This document shows positions 34,452-42,789 of a stretch of 64,000 bases of DNA, one piece after another. The DNA is from JBGANR01 sp044222225. Its GTDB lineage: Bacteria; Actinomycetota; Actinomycetes; Mycobacteriales; Mycobacteriaceae. The first letter of the stretch is position 1. Each line of letters begins with the position of its first letter. The notes beneath the pieces were generated by a model that saw only the letters and a program-made list of their open reading frames with translations, searched no databases and was not told the origin of the DNA. The position numbers and the translations under genes were made by a program. The stretch spans positions 114,988 through 178,987 of the forward strand of contig JBGANR010000008.1 of NCBI GenBank assembly GCA_044222225.1. The letters are read 5' to 3'.

Positions 34452-34826
34452 TCACACCTCGATCAGCCGGAGTGCGGGATCGAGCGACCGCAGATCGTCC
34501 GGGTCGGACGTGACGACGACATCGGCGCGCAGCAGCCGGGCGCATACGACGACGTGGGCGTCGACGACATCGGACGTTCCGGATTCGGCCAACAGCGCGC
34601 CGACGGCCAGTGCGTGCTTTCGATCCAGTTCGACAAGACCGACGCCGCCCGCGGCCAGCAACCTCGTCATCGCGTGCTGACGAGGACTGTTCCGCCAGAC
34701 CTGCGCGAGCACCGTGGTCGGTACGCGAATCGACTCCCTCTCGTCGACGGCGTCCTCGACGATCGCGATCACGTCCCGCCGTCGCTTTTCGAGGCCGATC
34801 AAGGCTCCCGCGTCGAGCACGATCAT
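34452..34826 (-). CDS. vapC: PIN-domain toxin (VapC-like)
   Basis: 124 aa. A PIN fold with acidic residues in VLDAGALIGLEK, VPTTVLAQVWR, SDVVDAHVVVCARL and VVVTSDPDDL, the usual four-acid Mg-dependent RNase centre. It overlaps the upstream antitoxin gene by 4 bp. It would cleave RNA when released from its partner. It converges with nrtR, stops 4 bp apart. Confidence 0.88.
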   Translation of the reverse strand: MIVLDAGALIGLEKRRRDVIAIVEDAVDERESIRVPTTVLAQVWRNSPRQHAMTRLLAAGGVGLVELDRKHALAVGALLAESGTSDVVDAHVVVCARLLRADVVVTSDPDDLRSLDPALRLIEV

Positions 34827-35062
34827 GCGGCACCGTCCTGCGCATCACGGCGGAGCGCCGCTCGCGCCCACGCCCGGTCGTCGTCCGTGACGCCGGCCTC
34901 GGCGGCCAACTCGGCCATCACGGCTTTCGCCGCGACCCAGTCCGGCTCACGACGCGCGAGCCGCGAGAACCACGCCGACACCGACGGCGCGTCGCCGTTG
35001 GCCACAGCATTTGCCGCTTTCTCGGCGACGTCGTCGGGAACGCTGATCGTGATCCGCTTCAT
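34823..35062 (-). CDS. vapB: VapB-like antitoxin with ribbon-helix-helix N-terminus
   Basis: 79 aa from the ATG at 35062. The longer frame to 35200 runs through the operator and is not the gene. MKRITISVPDDVAEKAANAV is a classic ribbon-helix-helix DNA-binding start. The C-terminal half (EPDWVAAKAVMAELAAEAG) is the helical toxin-neutralising part. A perfect palindrome lies 18 bp upstream of the start codon, so the pair is likely autoregulated. Confidence 0.85.
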   Translation of the reverse strand: MKRITISVPDDVAEKAANAVANGDAPSVSAWFSRLARREPDWVAAKAVMAELAAEAGVTDDDRAWARAALRRDAQDGAA

Positions 35063-35080
35063 CGCGCCCACGCTACGCCC

Positions 35081-35100
35081 GGTATGAAGATCTTCATACC
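35081..35100. promoter_or_regulatory. Perfect 20-bp palindrome upstream of the antitoxin gene
   Basis: The half-site GGTATGAAGA is followed directly by its exact complement. Its place 18 bp before the RHH antitoxin start fits an autoregulatory operator bound by a VapB dimer. Confidence 0.8.
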
Positions 35101-35274
35101 GCAGCGCACGAAGCTCGCTGCCGGTCCTGTTCCCCGAGCCCACATCGGCCCGGACTGCCGTTTCGCCGGTGGTCATGGACGACATCATCGACGCAACCAC
35201 CGACAGAATTCACACACGGGATCTGCGCCGCCAACCCCGCGGACATCGGCCGACGTCATAGCGTCGGCCGGTCC

Positions 35275-35799
35275 CTAGCGTTGGCCGTCGCCCCGGCCGA
35301 GGTCCGGCGTCCGGGACGCGAGCGCGAGAAAGGCGACGACTGCCAGCGCACCACTCGGCAGCGCGAACACGAGCACGAACGGCAGCGGCACGCCCCAGAG
35401 CTCAGCGGCGCCGAGCCAGAGCGACGGCGCGAAGGTGGCGAACGAGCCCGGCGCCGGAGGCGAGTCGAACCGCCACCCGGCCACCAGCGTCCCGGCGCCC
35501 ATCGCGAGCAGACCGGCGAGCACGCCGCCGACGCCGCAGATCGCGGCGAGCACCGGTCCGCGCAGGTCCCGCAACCGCCACAGCCCTGCCGCGAGCACCA
35601 CCCCGGCGCCGAACGAGAACAGCCCGAACATCGCCTGCGCGTCGAAAGCATGGTCGTCGGCGTTGCCCACGCTGAAGACCCCCTGAGGCAGCGCGAACAC
35701 CTGACGCCCCGGCGCGAGCAGCGCCCACACGACACCGAGCGCGACGCCCGTCAGCAGCAACGCCGCGACGACGACGCCGAAGCGCCGGGCGACCGTCAC
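35275..35799 (-). CDS. DUF2567-like membrane protein after bsaP
   Basis: 174 aa from the GTG at 35799, which gives a 4-bp GTGA overlap with bsaP. Four membrane segments (about 6-28, 56-76, 84-106 and 140-163). A loop PQGVFSVGNADDHAFDAQ lies outside the membrane between helices 1 and 2. The place after bioB and its accessory gene matches the DUF2567 protein Rv1591. Function unknown. A longer frame to 35898 exists but would overlap bsaP fully. Confidence 0.75.
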   Translation of the reverse strand: MTVARRFGVVVAALLLTGVALGVVWALLAPGRQVFALPQGVFSVGNADDHAFDAQAMFGLFSFGAGVVLAAGLWRLRDLRGPVLAAICGVGGVLAGLLAMGAGTLVAGWRFDSPPAPGSFATFAPSLWLGAAELWGVPLPFVLVFALPSGALAVVAFLALASRTPDLGRGDGQR

Positions 35800-36044
35800 C
35801 ACTCCCCCACGAGGAACGACGAATCCACCGATCCGTGGCGAGAGCAGCGCGCCGTCCACCCGGTCGGCACCACCTGCACGATCATCCGGCGTCCGCACTG
35901 TCCGCAGAACCGCGGCGGTTCCAGCCCCAGCACGGCTGCGGCGGGCGGGGCGACGGCCTCCTCGACCGGCGCACCGGTGTAGACGCCGAACCGCAGCGGC
36001 TCGTCGAGCGGACCCGGCACGGCGTTCATCCGAGCACCGACCAT
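35796..36044 (-). CDS. bsaP: Biotin synthase auxiliary protein BsaP
   Basis: 82 aa, ATG sharing one base with the bioB stop (TGATG). Cysteines C47, C50 and C67 with H70 (FCGQC ... ARCSRHG) form a likely metal- or cluster-binding site. A small protein at this place (Rv1590 in M. tuberculosis) has been shown to be needed for mycobacterial BioB to turn dethiobiotin into biotin. The assignment rests on position, size and the cysteine pattern. Confidence 0.8.
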   Translation of the reverse strand: MVGARMNAVPGPLDEPLRFGVYTGAPVEEAVAPPAAAVLGLEPPRFCGQCGRRMIVQVVPTGWTARCSRHGSVDSSFLVGEW

Positions 36045-37081
36045 CAGAACGTCTCGTTGAGCGCCTTGATCGGCATCTGCAGCTCGATGAGCAGATCGAG
36101 ATCCGCCTCCGCGGGCCGGCCGAGCGTCGTCAGATAGTTGCCGACGATGACGGCGTTGATGCCGCCGAGGATGCCCGAGCGCGCACCGAGATCGCCGAGC
36201 GTGATCTCCCGGCCGCCGGCGAAGCGCAGGATCGTGCGCGGCAGCGCCATCCGGAAGGCGGCGACGGCGCGCAGCGCATCGGCGGCGGGCAGCACGTCGA
36301 GGTCGCCGAAGGGCGTTCCGGGCCGCGGGTTGAGGAAGTTGAGCGGCACCTCGTCGGGAGCGAGCGAGGCGAGATCGGCCGCGAACTCGGCGCGCTGCTC
36401 CAGCGTCTCGCCCATGCCGAGGATGCCGCCGCAGCAGACCTCCATGCCGGCCTCGCGGACCATGCGCAGCGTGTCCCAGCGCTCCTCCCAGGTGTGGGTG
36501 GTGACGACGTTCGGGAAGTGGCTGCGGGCCGTCTCGAGATTGTGGTTGTAGCGGTGCACACCCATCGCGGCGAGCTCGTCCACCTGCTCCTGGGTGAGCA
36601 TGCCGAGCGAGCAGGCGATCTGGATGTCGACCTCGGCGCGGATCGCCTCGATGCCCGCCGCGACCTGGCTCATCAGCCGCTTGTCGGGACCGCGCACGGC
36701 GGCGACGATGCAGAACTCGGTGGCCCCCGTCTTCTGCGTCTGCTTGGCGGCCTCGACGAGCGCCGGGATGTCGATCCATGCGCTGCGCACCGGCGACGCG
36801 AACAGGCCCGACTGGCTGCAGAAATGGCAGTCCTCGGGGCAGCCGCCCGTCTTGAGCGAGACGATTCCCTCGACCTCGACCTCGGGGCCGCACCAGCGCA
36901 TCCGCACGTCGTGCGCCACGGCGAGGGCCTCCTCCAGCCGCTCGTCCGGCAGCTGGAGCACCCGCAACACCTGATCGCGCGTCAATCCTTCGCCGCGCTC
37001 GAGCACCTGCTCGCGGGCGACGGCGAGGATGTCGTCGGCGTCGGCTCCGGTCACGCCGATCTCGGTGGTGGCCTGGGTCAC
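36044..37081 (-). CDS. bioB: Biotin synthase
   Basis: 345 aa radical-SAM enzyme from a GTG at 37081 after GAGGAG. The cluster cysteines C81, C85 and C88 are in GGCPEDCHFCSQ. Further typical parts are YNHNLETARSHFP, CCGGILGMGE and FLNPRPGTPFGD. It inserts sulfur into dethiobiotin. Separate from bioAFD by about 80 bp that carry a BioQ-like box, and coupled to bsaP. Confidence 0.96.
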   Translation of the reverse strand: MTQATTEIGVTGADADDILAVAREQVLERGEGLTRDQVLRVLQLPDERLEEALAVAHDVRMRWCGPEVEVEGIVSLKTGGCPEDCHFCSQSGLFASPVRSAWIDIPALVEAAKQTQKTGATEFCIVAAVRGPDKRLMSQVAAGIEAIRAEVDIQIACSLGMLTQEQVDELAAMGVHRYNHNLETARSHFPNVVTTHTWEERWDTLRMVREAGMEVCCGGILGMGETLEQRAEFAADLASLAPDEVPLNFLNPRPGTPFGDLDVLPAADALRAVAAFRMALPRTILRFAGGREITLGDLGARSGILGGINAVIVGNYLTTLGRPAEADLDLLIELQMPIKALNETF

Positions 37082-37150
37082 GGGGGAACTCCTCGGTCGG
37101 GGGCTGATGCGTGTCGGGTCCCGGGCATCGATCGAGGACGGCCCGAGCCA

Positions 37151-37165
37151 CTGAACAGTGTTCAG
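37151..37165. promoter_or_regulatory. BioQ-like biotin operator before bioB
   Basis: CTGAACA-G-TGTTCAG is a perfect 15-bp palindrome containing TGAAC-N3-GTTCA, close to the TGAAC-N3-GTTAC motif reported for the TetR-family biotin repressor BioQ of corynebacteria. On the minus strand TAGCAT (TANNNT) lies a few bases upstream, so the box would cover the transcription start. It overlaps the bioD stop codon. No such box was found in front of bioA. Confidence 0.7.
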
Positions 37166-37872
37166 GAGATGCTACCGCCGACGATCCGCGTCACGAAGGC
37201 GGCGTCGAACCAGCCCGGCGCGGCGGCCCGGAACTCCTCGCCCGCCATCCGGCCCGCACCCGCGGGGACGACGCCGACGATCGGCACCCCGACGAGGCCG
37301 GGCAGGTCCTCGCGGTTGGCGTGCTCGGCGAGTCCGGGCTCGGCGGGCCAGCTGCCCAGCACGATCCCCGCGACGTCGACGCCGGCGTCGCGCGCGGCGC
37401 GGACCGTCAGCTCGGTGTGGTTGAGCGTGCCGAGCGCAGGATCGGCGACGACGACAAGCGGCGCGTCGAGCGCGGCGGCGAGGTCGAGCACGGTGAACGG
37501 ACGATCGCCGTCGAGCCCGAGCCGCACGAGCACACCCCCGGCGCCCTCGACCAGCGTCACCGCCCCCTCAGACGCCGCGGCCTCGCACAGGGCGAGCGCG
37601 TCGGCGAACCGCAGCGGGTCGGCCCCCTCGTTTCGCGCCGCGCGCACCGGCGCCAGCGGATCGCGGAACCGCGCGCCCTCCCGCGTCGGCACCCCGGCCA
37701 GCCGAGCGACGACCGCCGCATCGCCGTCCTCGCCGGCCACGACGCCGGTCTGCGCCGGTTTGACGGCCGTCACCGCGACGCCCCGGGCGACCGCGACCGC
37801 AGCCAGAGCGGCCGTCACGATCGTCTTGCCCACCTCGGTGGACGTCCCGGTCACGGCGACCACACGGCTCAT
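37162..37872 (-). CDS. bioD: Dethiobiotin synthetase
   Basis: 236 aa from the ATG at 37872. P-loop TGTSTEVGKTIVTAAL, VKPAQTGVV and EGAGGVLVRLG are typical. It closes the ureido ring of DAPA with CO2 and ATP. ATG overlaps the bioF stop by 4 bp. Confidence 0.95.
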   Translation of the reverse strand: MSRVVAVTGTSTEVGKTIVTAALAAVAVARGVAVTAVKPAQTGVVAGEDGDAAVVARLAGVPTREGARFRDPLAPVRAARNEGADPLRFADALALCEAAASEGAVTLVEGAGGVLVRLGLDGDRPFTVLDLAAALDAPLVVVADPALGTLNHTELTVRAARDAGVDVAGIVLGSWPAEPGLAEHANREDLPGLVGVPIVGVVPAGAGRMAGEEFRAAAPGWFDAAFVTRIVGGSIS

Positions 37873-39035
37873 GCCGGCACCCCCGCGGCCGCCAGGACGA
37901 CGGCGGCGGCCCGCGCGATGTCGGCGGCCGTCAGGTCGGCGCGGGCCGTCAGCCGCAGCCGCGACGTCCCGACCGGCACGGACGGCGGCCGGAAGCACCC
38001 GACGACGACGCCCTCGGCCCGGCAGCGGGCCGCCGCCGCCAGCGCCCGCTCGGGATCGCCGAGGACCAGCGAGACGACGGCCGACGCGGGCTCCGGCGCC
38101 CCGATCGCGGCCGCGAGCTCTCGCGCCCGGGCGCAGACGGCCTCGGCCAGCCCCGGCTCGCGACGCAGCACACCGAGCGCGGCGTGCGCGGCGGCGACGG
38201 CCGCGGGCGCGAGCCCGGTGTCGAAGATGAAGGAGCGCGCAGTGTCGATGAGGTGATCGCGCAGCAACGCGACGCCCGCGACGGCGCCGCCCTGGGCGCC
38301 GAGCGATTTAGACAGCGTCACCGTCTGGACGAGGTCCGGCTCGCCCGCGATCCCGGCCTCGGCCGCCAGTCCGCGCCCGCCCGGCCCCCGGACACCGAGC
38401 GCATGCGCCTCATCGGCGAGCAGCACAGCGCCATGCCGCCGCGCCGCGGCGTACAGCTCGGCGAGCGGCGCCGCCGTCCCGTCGGCCGAGTAGACGCTGT
38501 CGGTGACCACGAGCAGCCGCCGGCGCTGCCCTATGGTCGATTCCGCAAGCTTCATCTCTGCCACAGCCCCGGCGAGCGCCGCGTCGACCGCCGCGACATC
38601 ACCCCGCGGGGTCACGACGACGTCGGCCCGGGACAGCCGGCAGCCGTCGATGAGTGACGCGTGCGAGCCGCCGTCGCTGACGATGACGTCACCGCGCCCC
38701 GCCAGCGCCGCGATGGCGCCGATGTTCGCCGTGTACCCGGATGAGAAGACGAGCGCCGCCTCGGCGCCGAGGAAATCGGCCAGATCGCGCTCCAACGCGA
38801 GGTGCGGCGCCGTCGTCCCGGAGACCAGCCGCGACCCGGTGGAGCCGCCGCCCCAGGTCAGGGCCGCATCGGCGGCTGCCCGGACGACCTCGGGACGCCG
38901 CGCAAGCCCCAGATAATCGTTCGACGACAGATCCAACTCGCCGTCGTCGGGTACGGCGCGGACGACCGGCGACCGGTGCAGCCCCGCCGCCTCCCGCTCG
39001 GCCGCGGCGGCCGCCAACCAGTCCAACCCGCTCAC
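37869..39035 (-). CDS. bioF: 8-amino-7-oxononanoate synthase
   Basis: 388 aa from the GTG at 39035, overlapping the bioA stop by 4 bp. Alpha-oxoamine synthase features: LSSNDYLGLARRPEV, GGGSTGSRLVSGT, DEAHALGVRGPGGRG and the PLP lysine in TVTLSKSLGAQGG. It joins pimeloyl thioester with alanine. Confidence 0.95.
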   Translation of the reverse strand: MSGLDWLAAAAAEREAAGLHRSPVVRAVPDDGELDLSSNDYLGLARRPEVVRAAADAALTWGGGSTGSRLVSGTTAPHLALERDLADFLGAEAALVFSSGYTANIGAIAALAGRGDVIVSDGGSHASLIDGCRLSRADVVVTPRGDVAAVDAALAGAVAEMKLAESTIGQRRRLLVVTDSVYSADGTAAPLAELYAAARRHGAVLLADEAHALGVRGPGGRGLAAEAGIAGEPDLVQTVTLSKSLGAQGGAVAGVALLRDHLIDTARSFIFDTGLAPAAVAAAHAALGVLRREPGLAEAVCARARELAAAIGAPEPASAVVSLVLGDPERALAAAARCRAEGVVVGCFRPPSVPVGTSRLRLTARADLTAADIARAAAVVLAAAGVPA

Positions 39036-40369
39036 GGCTGCACCCCCAGCGACGCCCGCACCGCGGCCGACATGCCGGCCGTGATCGTCGCGACGTCCTC
39101 GGCGGTGCTGATGTACGGCGGCATCGCATAGATGAGGTCGCGGAACGGCCGCAGCCACACGCCCGCCTCCAGCGCCGCCGACGTCGCGGCGGCCATGTCC
39201 ACCGCTCGATCGAGCTGCACGACGCCGATCGCTCCGAGCACCCGGACGTCGGCCACACCGTCGACGCCGGTGAGCGGCGCCAGCCCGGCGCGCAGTCCGG
39301 CCTGGACGCGCGCGACGTCCCCGCGCCACGTCTGGCCCGTCAGGTCATCGCCGACGAGCAGCCGCGTCGACGCGAGCGCCACGGCCGTCGCCAGCGGATT
39401 GCCCATGAACGTCGGTCCGTGCGCGAGCAGCCCGGGGTCGCCGGCACTGATCGTCTCGGCGACCTCGCGCGTCGCCAGCGTCGCCGCCAGCGAGAGATAG
39501 CCGCCGGTCAGCGCCTTGCCGACGCACATGACGTCCGGCGCCACGCCCGCGTGGTCGGCCGCGAACAGCTCCCCCGACCGGCCGAAGCCCGTCGCGATCT
39601 CGTCGAAGATCAACAGGACGCCGGTCGCGTCGCAGATCCGGCGCAGCGCGACGAGCGCCGCCGGATCATGGAAGCGCATGCCGCCGGCGCCCTGCACCAC
39701 CGGCTCGACGATGACGGCCGCGAGTTCGTGCGCGTGCCGGCCGATGACGTCGGCGAGCACCGTCTCGTAGCGCGAATCGCAGGAGACCGGCGGTTCCGGC
39801 GCGAAGACCTGCGCGTTGAGCACGTCGCCCCACAGCGAGTGCATCCCGCCCACCGGATCGCAGACGCTCATCGGGGTGAAGGTGTCGCCGTGGTAGCCGC
39901 CGCGCCACGTCGCCAGCCGCCGGCGCTGCGTGTCGCCGCGCGCCCGGTGGTACTGCAGCGCCATCTTGACGGCGACCTCCACGGAGACCGATCCGCTGTC
40001 GGAGAAGAACACCGTCTCCAGCGGCTCGGGCGTGATCGTGACCAGCGCCTCAGCGAGTTCGACGGCGCTGCGATGCGTCAGCCCGCCGAACATGACGTGC
40101 GACATCCGGCCGGCCTGCGCCGCGAGCGCGGCGTCGAGCACGGGATGCCGGTAGCCGTGCACGGCCGCCCACCACGAACTCATCCCGTCGACGACCTCGC
40201 GTCCGCCGGCCAGCCGCAGCCGGACGCCCTCGGCCGATTCCACGACGAGCGGATCGACGCCCGGCCGCGAGGTACCTGCCGACGCCGTCCGGAGGCCGCT
40301 GTACGGATGCCAGACGTGACGCGCATCAAGCGCTGAGAGGTCGTCGGCGGAGCGGTTCGGGGGCGTCAC
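39032..40369 (-). CDS. bioA: Adenosylmethionine-8-amino-7-oxononanoate aminotransferase
   Basis: 445 aa from the GTG at 40369 (VTPPNRSADDLSALD); the frame upstream is not conserved. It has HVWHPYS, GMSSWWAAVHGYRHP, YHGDTFTPMSVCDP, DEIATGFGRSG and VGKALTGGYLSLAATLAT with the PLP lysine. A TACCCT 8 bp before the GTG fits TANNNT, so the mRNA may be leaderless. Divergent from the acyltransferase gene. Confidence 0.95.
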   Translation of the reverse strand: MTPPNRSADDLSALDARHVWHPYSGLRTASAGTSRPGVDPLVVESAEGVRLRLAGGREVVDGMSSWWAAVHGYRHPVLDAALAAQAGRMSHVMFGGLTHRSAVELAEALVTITPEPLETVFFSDSGSVSVEVAVKMALQYHRARGDTQRRRLATWRGGYHGDTFTPMSVCDPVGGMHSLWGDVLNAQVFAPEPPVSCDSRYETVLADVIGRHAHELAAVIVEPVVQGAGGMRFHDPAALVALRRICDATGVLLIFDEIATGFGRSGELFAADHAGVAPDVMCVGKALTGGYLSLAATLATREVAETISAGDPGLLAHGPTFMGNPLATAVALASTRLLVGDDLTGQTWRGDVARVQAGLRAGLAPLTGVDGVADVRVLGAIGVVQLDRAVDMAAATSAALEAGVWLRPFRDLIYAMPPYISTAEDVATITAGMSAAVRASLGVQP

Positions 40370-40466
40370 ACCAGACGAGGGTAGGGGACGACGCCCGCGT
40401 CGACCGACACTGCCAGGATCGGCGGGTACCCTCATCGGTGCTCCGACGGAGAGGACCAGACCCACC

Positions 40467-42779
40467 GTGGCCGACCGCACACCTGAGCAGCCCGACACCG
40501 AGTCGCCGCCGACCCCGGCGACCACCGCGAAACCGGGCTACCGCATCGATCTCGACGGCCTGCGCGGCGTCGCCATCACCCTCGTCGCGGTGTTCCACAT
40601 CTGGTTCGGACGCGTCTCGGGCGGCGTCGACGTCTTCCTCACCCTCTCGGGCTACTTCTTCATCGGCTCGCTGCTCAAGCACGCCATCGGCAGCCAGTCG
40701 GCGGACGTCGGCCTGTGGGCGACCGTGAACCCGTGGCAGCGGCTGACGCGCCTGGCGCGGCGCCTGCTGCCCGCGATGATCGCCGTCCTCGCAGCGATCA
40801 TGGTGCTCACGGTGCTCATCATCTCCGATCTGCGCTGGTCCTCGCTCGGCGAAGAGGTGGTCGCCTCCGCGCTGTACTACCAGAACTGGCATCTCGCCGA
40901 GGCCTCGCAGGACTACGCCGCGGCGAACCCGGTGACGAGCCCGATGCAGCACCTCTGGTCGATGTCGGTGCAGGGGCAGTTCTTCCTCGTGACGATGCTC
41001 GCGGCGCTCGCGCTCGCGGGCGGCATCAAACTGATCGCGCAGGTCCCGGCGCTGCGCCGCACCGGGAGCCCGACGGGCGTCAAGGTGATCGTGGGCGTCT
41101 CGCTCGCCGCCGTGACGGCCGTCTCGTTCGCGTGGGCCTCCTACCGGCACGGCATCAACCAGCCGTTCAACTACTACGACACGATCGCGCGCACCTGGGA
41201 GCCGCTCGCCGGCGGCCTGCTCGCCGTCTGGCTGCCGCGCACGCGGGTGTCGAACGCCGTCCGCAGCGTGGTCGCGCTCATCGGGCTCGGACTCATCGTC
41301 AGCTGCGGCTGGTGGCTCTCCGGCGTCGACGAGTACCCCGCCGCCTGGGCGCTCGTCCCGGTCGGCGCGACGCTCCTCATCATCTGGTCCGGCGCGACCG
41401 CCCAGCAGGACGGGCCGCAGGTCGAGCAGCCCGTCGTCAACCGCATGCTCGCCCATCGGCGGATCGTCTGGCTCGGTTCGATCTCGTACTCGCTCTATCT
41501 GTGGCACTGGCCGCTGCTCATCTTCTGGCTGGCGTACACGAACTCGGCACACGCCTCGATCCCGGCCGGGACCGTGCTCATCGTCGTCTCGCTCGTCATC
41601 GCCTGGCTGTCGACGCGGTTCATCGAGGAGCCGCTGCGCGGGAAGCGCAAGACGAAACCGTCCGCCGTGGACGCGCCACAGAAAACGACACGCCGCTCCC
41701 GGCTCGCCTACGCCCCGGTGCTGGCGACGGTCCTGACCCTCGTCGTCGCCGGCGGCTACGCGGCCATCGACCGCTGGGACGCCTACGCCACGAGCCGCGA
41801 CACGCCGCACACCGAGAACCTCGACGTCCGCTACTACCCCGGCGCCCGCGCGTTCCTCGACCCGGCGATCGAGGTGCCGAAGAACCAGCCCGTCCAGCCG
41901 GCCTACTTCCAGGCGCCGAAGGACTGGCCGCCGTCCTCCCCGGACGGCTGCATCGTCGATTTCACCGGCAAGCTCGGCAACGTGTACGGCACCGTCAAGC
42001 CGGAGTACGCCAACCCGACCTGCGAATACGGCGACGTCGACGCGACGCGCGTCCTCGCCCTGGCCGGCGGTTCGCACGCCGAGTACTGGCTGACGGCCCT
42101 CGACGCGCTCGGCAAGAAGCTCGGCTTCAAGGTGGTCACGTTCCTGCGGATGGGCTGCCCGCTCACGGCCGACCCCGCCCCGACGAAGCCGTCCTCGAGT
42201 TCGCCCGACGGCGCGACGCCGTATCCCGAGTGCGCCGAGTTCAACCGCGAGACCTTCGACAAGATCACCAAGCTCAAGCCGGACGTCGTCTTCACCAACT
42301 CGACGCGCCCGGCCCGCGGCGCCCCCGGCGACGCCACGCCCGCCGACTACACCGACATCTACGCCAAGTACCAGGCGGCCGGGATCAAGCTGGTCGGCGT
42401 CCGCGACACGCCGTGGACGCACAACGCCAAGGAACCCCCGATCTGCCTCTCGCAGCGCGGCACCGCCGACACCTGCGGCGCGCCCCGGGCCGGGGCGTAC
42501 GCGCCGGAGGACCCCGCGATCGCGGCCTTCGCCGACAAGACGCGGTTCCCGTCGGTCTCGCTGCTCGACTTCAGCGACGCCGTCTGCGAGCCCGCGACGA
42601 CGCCGAACGCGTACTGCCCGGCGGTCATCGGCAACATCCTCGTCTACAAGGACTGGCACCACCTGTCGGCCACGTTCGTCCGCAGCCTCACCCCGGCGCT
42701 CGAACAGCGCCTCGGCGCAGCGTTGCGCGACCTGGGACTGACCTGGTGGACACCGGAGGGCGCACGCGTCACGGGATAG
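40467..42779 (+). CDS. OafA-type membrane acyltransferase with C-terminal SGNH domain
   Basis: 770 aa from a GTG. Acyltransferase-3 domain: catalytic-type histidine in LVAVFHIWFG, followed by about ten membrane helices up to residue 390. The C-terminal 330 residues are extracytoplasmic with SGNH-like blocks, ALAGGSHAEYW and DWHHLSATF (D-x-x-H). Such proteins O-acylate envelope glycans. A homologue stands between bioA and treX in M. tuberculosis. The target polymer is unknown. The gene is 10 bp before treX. Confidence 0.88.
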   Translation: MADRTPEQPDTESPPTPATTAKPGYRIDLDGLRGVAITLVAVFHIWFGRVSGGVDVFLTLSGYFFIGSLLKHAIGSQSADVGLWATVNPWQRLTRLARRLLPAMIAVLAAIMVLTVLIISDLRWSSLGEEVVASALYYQNWHLAEASQDYAAANPVTSPMQHLWSMSVQGQFFLVTMLAALALAGGIKLIAQVPALRRTGSPTGVKVIVGVSLAAVTAVSFAWASYRHGINQPFNYYDTIARTWEPLAGGLLAVWLPRTRVSNAVRSVVALIGLGLIVSCGWWLSGVDEYPAAWALVPVGATLLIIWSGATAQQDGPQVEQPVVNRMLAHRRIVWLGSISYSLYLWHWPLLIFWLAYTNSAHASIPAGTVLIVVSLVIAWLSTRFIEEPLRGKRKTKPSAVDAPQKTTRRSRLAYAPVLATVLTLVVAGGYAAIDRWDAYATSRDTPHTENLDVRYYPGARAFLDPAIEVPKNQPVQPAYFQAPKDWPPSSPDGCIVDFTGKLGNVYGTVKPEYANPTCEYGDVDATRVLALAGGSHAEYWLTALDALGKKLGFKVVTFLRMGCPLTADPAPTKPSSSSPDGATPYPECAEFNRETFDKITKLKPDVVFTNSTRPARGAPGDATPADYTDIYAKYQAAGIKLVGVRDTPWTHNAKEPPICLSQRGTADTCGAPRAGAYAPEDPAIAAFADKTRFPSVSLLDFSDAVCEPATTPNAYCPAVIGNILVYKDWHHLSATFVRSLTPALEQRLGAALRDLGLTWWTPEGARVTG

Positions 42780-42789
42780 GGTTGTCCGC

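Noticed and set aside
35063..35200. N-terminal extension of the antitoxin frame to 125 aa
   Set aside because: It would translate through the palindromic operator; the RHH fold begins at MKRITISV.
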